Assembly (NCBI RefSeq): GCF_014062345.1 | Contig: NZ_JACGLS010000004.1 | Span: 186,001 to 250,000, forward strand | Length of the DNA stretch: 64,000 bases | Direction: 5' to 3' | From: Tenacibaculum pelagium | GTDB taxonomy: Bacteria > Bacteroidota > Bacteroidia > Flavobacteriales > Flavobacteriaceae | Shown: positions 61,725 through 64,000 of the stretch, one piece after another | How positions within the stretch are numbered: position 1 is the first letter of the stretch | How the letters are laid out: every line of letters begins with the position of its first letter | The notes under the pieces: model-generated | The model's database searches: none | Seen by the model: only the letters and a program-made list of their open reading frames with translations | What the model was told of the DNA's origin: nothing | Translations under genes and position numbers: made by a program

Positions 61725-62195
61725 TTACCATTTTAAAAAAGGTTTTTTACTTAAATTAGAATTGTAATACTTATTTATTCCAGTAACTTCTTCTCCTAAC
61801 CAATCTGGTTTAGTGAAAGTATCATGTTCATTTTCTAATTCTACTTCTGCTATAAGTAATCCTTTATTATCACCTAAAAATTCGTCTACTTCGAAAGTAT
61901 GGTCATCAACCTTTACTAAATAACGATATTTTTCAATTACTCCTTCTTCACATAAATTAAGTAAATCATTAGCTTCATTTATGTCAATTTCTTTTTCCCA
62001 TTCATAGCGAGTAGTTCCAGTTTTATTTGATTTTCCTTTAATAGTAAGAAAACTATTTTCATCTTTTATACGAACTCTAACAACGCGCTCTTTATTAGAG
62101 TTTAAAAAACCTTGTTTAATAAAGTGTTTTTTATATGCAGATACTTTAAAGTCAGTAGACTTTACGATAAACTTTCTTTCTATTTCTAACGCCAT
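61725..62195 (-). CDS. CYTH domain protein
   Basis: 156 residues with the ExExK motif EIERKF at residues 3-8 and alternating acidic and basic strands of the triphosphate tunnel fold (VRVRIKDENSFLTIKGK, EVDEFLGDNKGLLIAEVELE). Members act as inorganic triphosphatase, thiamine triphosphatase or class IV adenylate cyclase. The small size suits a triphosphatase. Single gene, divergent from recO. Confidence 0.92.
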   Translation of the reverse strand: MALEIERKFIVKSTDFKVSAYKKHFIKQGFLNSNKERVVRVRIKDENSFLTIKGKSNKTGTTRYEWEKEIDINEANDLLNLCEEGVIEKYRYLVKVDDHTFEVDEFLGDNKGLLIAEVELENEHDTFTKPDWLGEEVTGINKYYNSNLSKKPFLKW

Positions 62196-62290
62196 AAATT
62201 CCGTGGTCTAATTTATACGAAAGTATCAATTTTTTGTCGTTAATATTAAATATCTTTGATAAGTATTAATAATTGATTTGAAAATTTAGG

Positions 62291-63013
62291 ATGGCATTAA
62301 TTACTACTAAAGCAATTGTTTTAAGTGCCTTAAAATATAGCGATACAAGTTTAATAGTTAAGTGTTTTACTTTAGAAGATGGAGTTAAATCGTATATGTT
62401 AAAAGGAGTTTTAAAGGCTAAAAGAGGTAAGTTAAAAGCTGCACACTTTCAGTCTTTAAATCAATTATTAATTACTGCAAATCATAATAATAAGAATACA
62501 TTAAATTCTATTAAAGAGATTCAGGTTATTCATCCTTATGAGAATATCCATACTTCGGTAATAAAACAGACAATAGTGCTTTTTTTGTCAGAAGTATTGT
62601 CAAGTATTATTCAAGAAGAAGAAAAAAACTCACCTTTATATGAATATATAGAAGCTGGCTTGGTTTGGCTAGATACTCATGATAATATTGCTAATTTCCA
62701 TTTGCTTTTTTTGTTGAATTTATCAAGGTATTTAGGGTTCTATCCTGATGTTTCTGAGCCTGAAAAAAAAGCATTTAATTTATTGGAAGGAAGGTTTACT
62801 GATGTTGAATATGAAAGATTAACAGTAGCCGGAAATGAATTAGTTCTTTTTAAAAGGCTATTAGGCATAAATTTTGATGCAATAGATACAGTTTTATACA
62901 ATAAAAATGAAAGACAAATAATCCTGCGAACTATAATTCAATATTTTGAATTACATTTGGAGGGTTTTAGAAAACCTAAATCTTTAGACGTTTTAGAAAC
63001 CGTGTTTAGTTGA
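62291..63013 (+). CDS. recO: DNA repair protein RecO
   Basis: 240 residues, OB fold N-terminus (TTKAIVLSALKYSDTSLIVKCFTLEDG) then the helical domain typical of Bacteroidota RecO. It loads RecA with RecR in gap repair. TATCTTTG at 62251-62258 is the likely -7 box, with TTG only 14 bp ahead. The TonB receptor gene starts 3 bases after its stop, which fits a flavobacterial recO-TonB arrangement. Confidence 0.93.
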   Translation: MALITTKAIVLSALKYSDTSLIVKCFTLEDGVKSYMLKGVLKAKRGKLKAAHFQSLNQLLITANHNNKNTLNSIKEIQVIHPYENIHTSVIKQTIVLFLSEVLSSIIQEEEKNSPLYEYIEAGLVWLDTHDNIANFHLLFLLNLSRYLGFYPDVSEPEKKAFNLLEGRFTDVEYERLTVAGNELVLFKRLLGINFDAIDTVLYNKNERQIILRTIIQYFELHLEGFRKPKSLDVLETVFS

Positions 63014-63016
63014 TAT

Positions 63017-64000
63017 ATGAAGCAAGTTGTAACTGTATTTTTTTTACTGATAATCACCTCTATTTTTTCGCAAAACCTTACTGTAATTGATGCCGAAACA
63101 GGTAAGCCAATTGAAGGTGTGGCGGTGTTTAATAAAACCAAAACCACTTCGGCAATTAGTAATGGTAGTGGTGTTGTAAATATTTCTGCTTTTAAGAAAG
63201 ACGAACTTCTTGTTTTTTCTCATGTTACTTATGCTGAGTTTCAAGAAAAAAAATCTGCACTTAAGAAAAATGATTACCAAGTTTATTTATCTAAACACTC
63301 TGAGCAGTTAGATGAGGTTGTTGTATCCGTCTTTAAAAACAAAGCAAAAACCAATAGAATTGCTGAACAAATAGCGGTAGTTTCTGCTAAAGAAATACAA
63401 AAATTATCTCCTCAAACTTCTGCCGATTTATTAGCTAATATTCCAGGGGTTAAAGTTCAAAAATCTCAATTTGGAGGTGGTAGCCCTGTACTTAGAGGTA
63501 TGGAGAGTAATCGTGTTTTATTAGTTGTTGATGGGGTAAGATTGAATAATGCAATTTATAGAAAAGGACATCTACAAAATTCTATAACAGTTAGTCCTAA
63601 CTTACTAGATAGAACCGAAATTGTTTTTGGACCATCATCAGTTATTTATGGTTCTGATGCACTAGGTGGTGTGATTCATTATTACACGAAAACACCAAAG
63701 TTGTCGGAGAAGAATAATATTAAGGGAAGTCATTTTTTACGATACAGCTCAGTAAACAATGAAGTTACAAATACTGTTTCGACAGAACTTCAATTTAAAA
63801 AGTGGGCTTCTTTTACGAGTATATCGCATAGTAATTTTGGAGATTTAAAAATGGGTAAAAATCGTTCTCATGGTTTTGATGACTGGGGAAAAGTATATTT
63901 TTATTCTGATAATTTAAACGGAAACTATAATGAGAATCCTACCTTAAATAAAGATGTTAATCTTCAAAGAAATACAGGGTTTAGTCAAACAGATGTTTTG
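63017..64000 (+). CDS. TonB-dependent receptor (partial, runs off right edge)
   Basis: 328 codons visible. Signal peptide (1-19, ending SIFSQ), short CarboxypepD_reg-like domain (about 20-95), TonB box-like DEVVVSVF, plug domain (about 115-225) with SADLLANIPGVKVQKSQFGGGSP and LVVDGVRLNNAIY, then the start of the barrel. The plug resembles heme/hemoglobin and vitamin B12 type receptors rather than SusC. The ligand cannot be told. It lies 3 bases after recO. Confidence 0.9.
   Translation, partial: MKQVVTVFFLLIITSIFSQNLTVIDAETGKPIEGVAVFNKTKTTSAISNGSGVVNISAFKKDELLVFSHVTYAEFQEKKSALKKNDYQVYLSKHSEQLDEVVVSVFKNKAKTNRIAEQIAVVSAKEIQKLSPQTSADLLANIPGVKVQKSQFGGGSPVLRGMESNRVLLVVDGVRLNNAIYRKGHLQNSITVSPNLLDRTEIVFGPSSVIYGSDALGGVIHYYTKTPKLSEKNNIKGSHFLRYSSVNNEVTNTVSTELQFKKWASFTSISHSNFGDLKMGKNRSHGFDDWGKVYFYSDNLNGNYNENPTLNKDVNLQRNTGFSQTDVL

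Noticed and set aside
1..64000. rRNA, tRNA, tmRNA, SRP or RNase P RNA genes
   Set aside because: I looked in all gaps for tRNA-like cloverleaf and T-loop sequence and for GC-rich RNA blocks and found none; short or divergent RNAs could still be missed by eye.
1..64000. Mobile elements or genomic island
   Set aside because: No transposase, integrase, phage gene, terminal repeat or stretch of odd base composition was seen; gene order is that of ordinary flavobacterial core genome.

Overview
The window is a contiguous, AT-rich chromosomal segment of a marine-type member of the Flavobacteriaceae (Bacteroidota), most like Tenacibaculum or Polaribacter. Evidence: flavobacterial promoters of the form TTG-(about 16-21)-TAnnTTTG, little use of Shine-Dalgarno sequences, a ribosomal protein L21 with a C-terminal extension, LytS/LytTR two-component systems, TonB-dependent receptors with carboxypeptidase-like N-termini, TPR-AraC hybrid regulators and families largely confined to flavobacteria. 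I saw no rRNA or tRNA, no CRISPR array, no insertion sequence and no prophage. Almost all of it reads as core genome. Genus placement is inference.

Layout. 1-2142: an M16 peptidase pair, one active and one without zinc ligands. 2268-3173: rplU-rpmA. 3174-3683: a gene-poor stretch holding two tandem copies of a small-RNA-like unit on the minus strand, each with a doubled 13-bp LytTR-type box. 3684-6336: a LytTR response regulator and its TPR-LytS kinase. 6333-17339: dinB, an ACT protein, trhO, asd, an HD hydrolase, a tiny peptide gene, a TPR-AraC regulator, an enoyl-CoA hydratase, an NtrY-like kinase and holB. 17463-19911: the feoAB iron(II) uptake operon with a small Cys-rich membrane protein. 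20021-30254: assorted membrane, redox and nucleotide genes (Crp/Fnr, nitroreductase, Hsp31-like, brnQ, upp, trmB, an alkyltransferase-like protein). 30257-35599: two fatty-acid-hydroxylase paralogues around an Fe-S/electron-transfer operon (mrp, nfu, ferredoxin reductase, ferredoxin). 35792-39155: aromatic amino acid catabolism (hmgA, hppD, kynA). 39249-55681: cell-wall peptidase, pgi, a TonB receptor, acyltransferase and acyl-ACP desaturase, an AddB-like nuclease, moaE, pgk and others. 55687-61546: trpS, then acyltransferase, a PAQR/hemolysin III protein and a kinase-regulator-kinase LytS/LytTR set. 61568-61724: a third small-RNA-like unit. 61725-64000: a CYTH protein, recO and the start of a second TonB receptor.

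Most interesting. Three candidate small RNAs (A and B at about 3209-3299 and 3407-3497, minus strand; C at about 61643-61724, plus strand) lie beside the two LytTR systems. A and B share two 13-bp boxes at a 21-bp period, an identical 32-nt distance to a -7 element, a hairpin with a UGGGGG loop and an intrinsic terminator whose sequence differs but whose fold is kept. C has the same plan in weaker form and carries two G-rich loops, one of which matches nine bases of the neighbouring kinase gene. I infer a LytTR-controlled G-loop sRNA family, comparable in logic to the VirR/VR-RNA circuit of Clostridium perfringens but not known to me in Bacteroidota.
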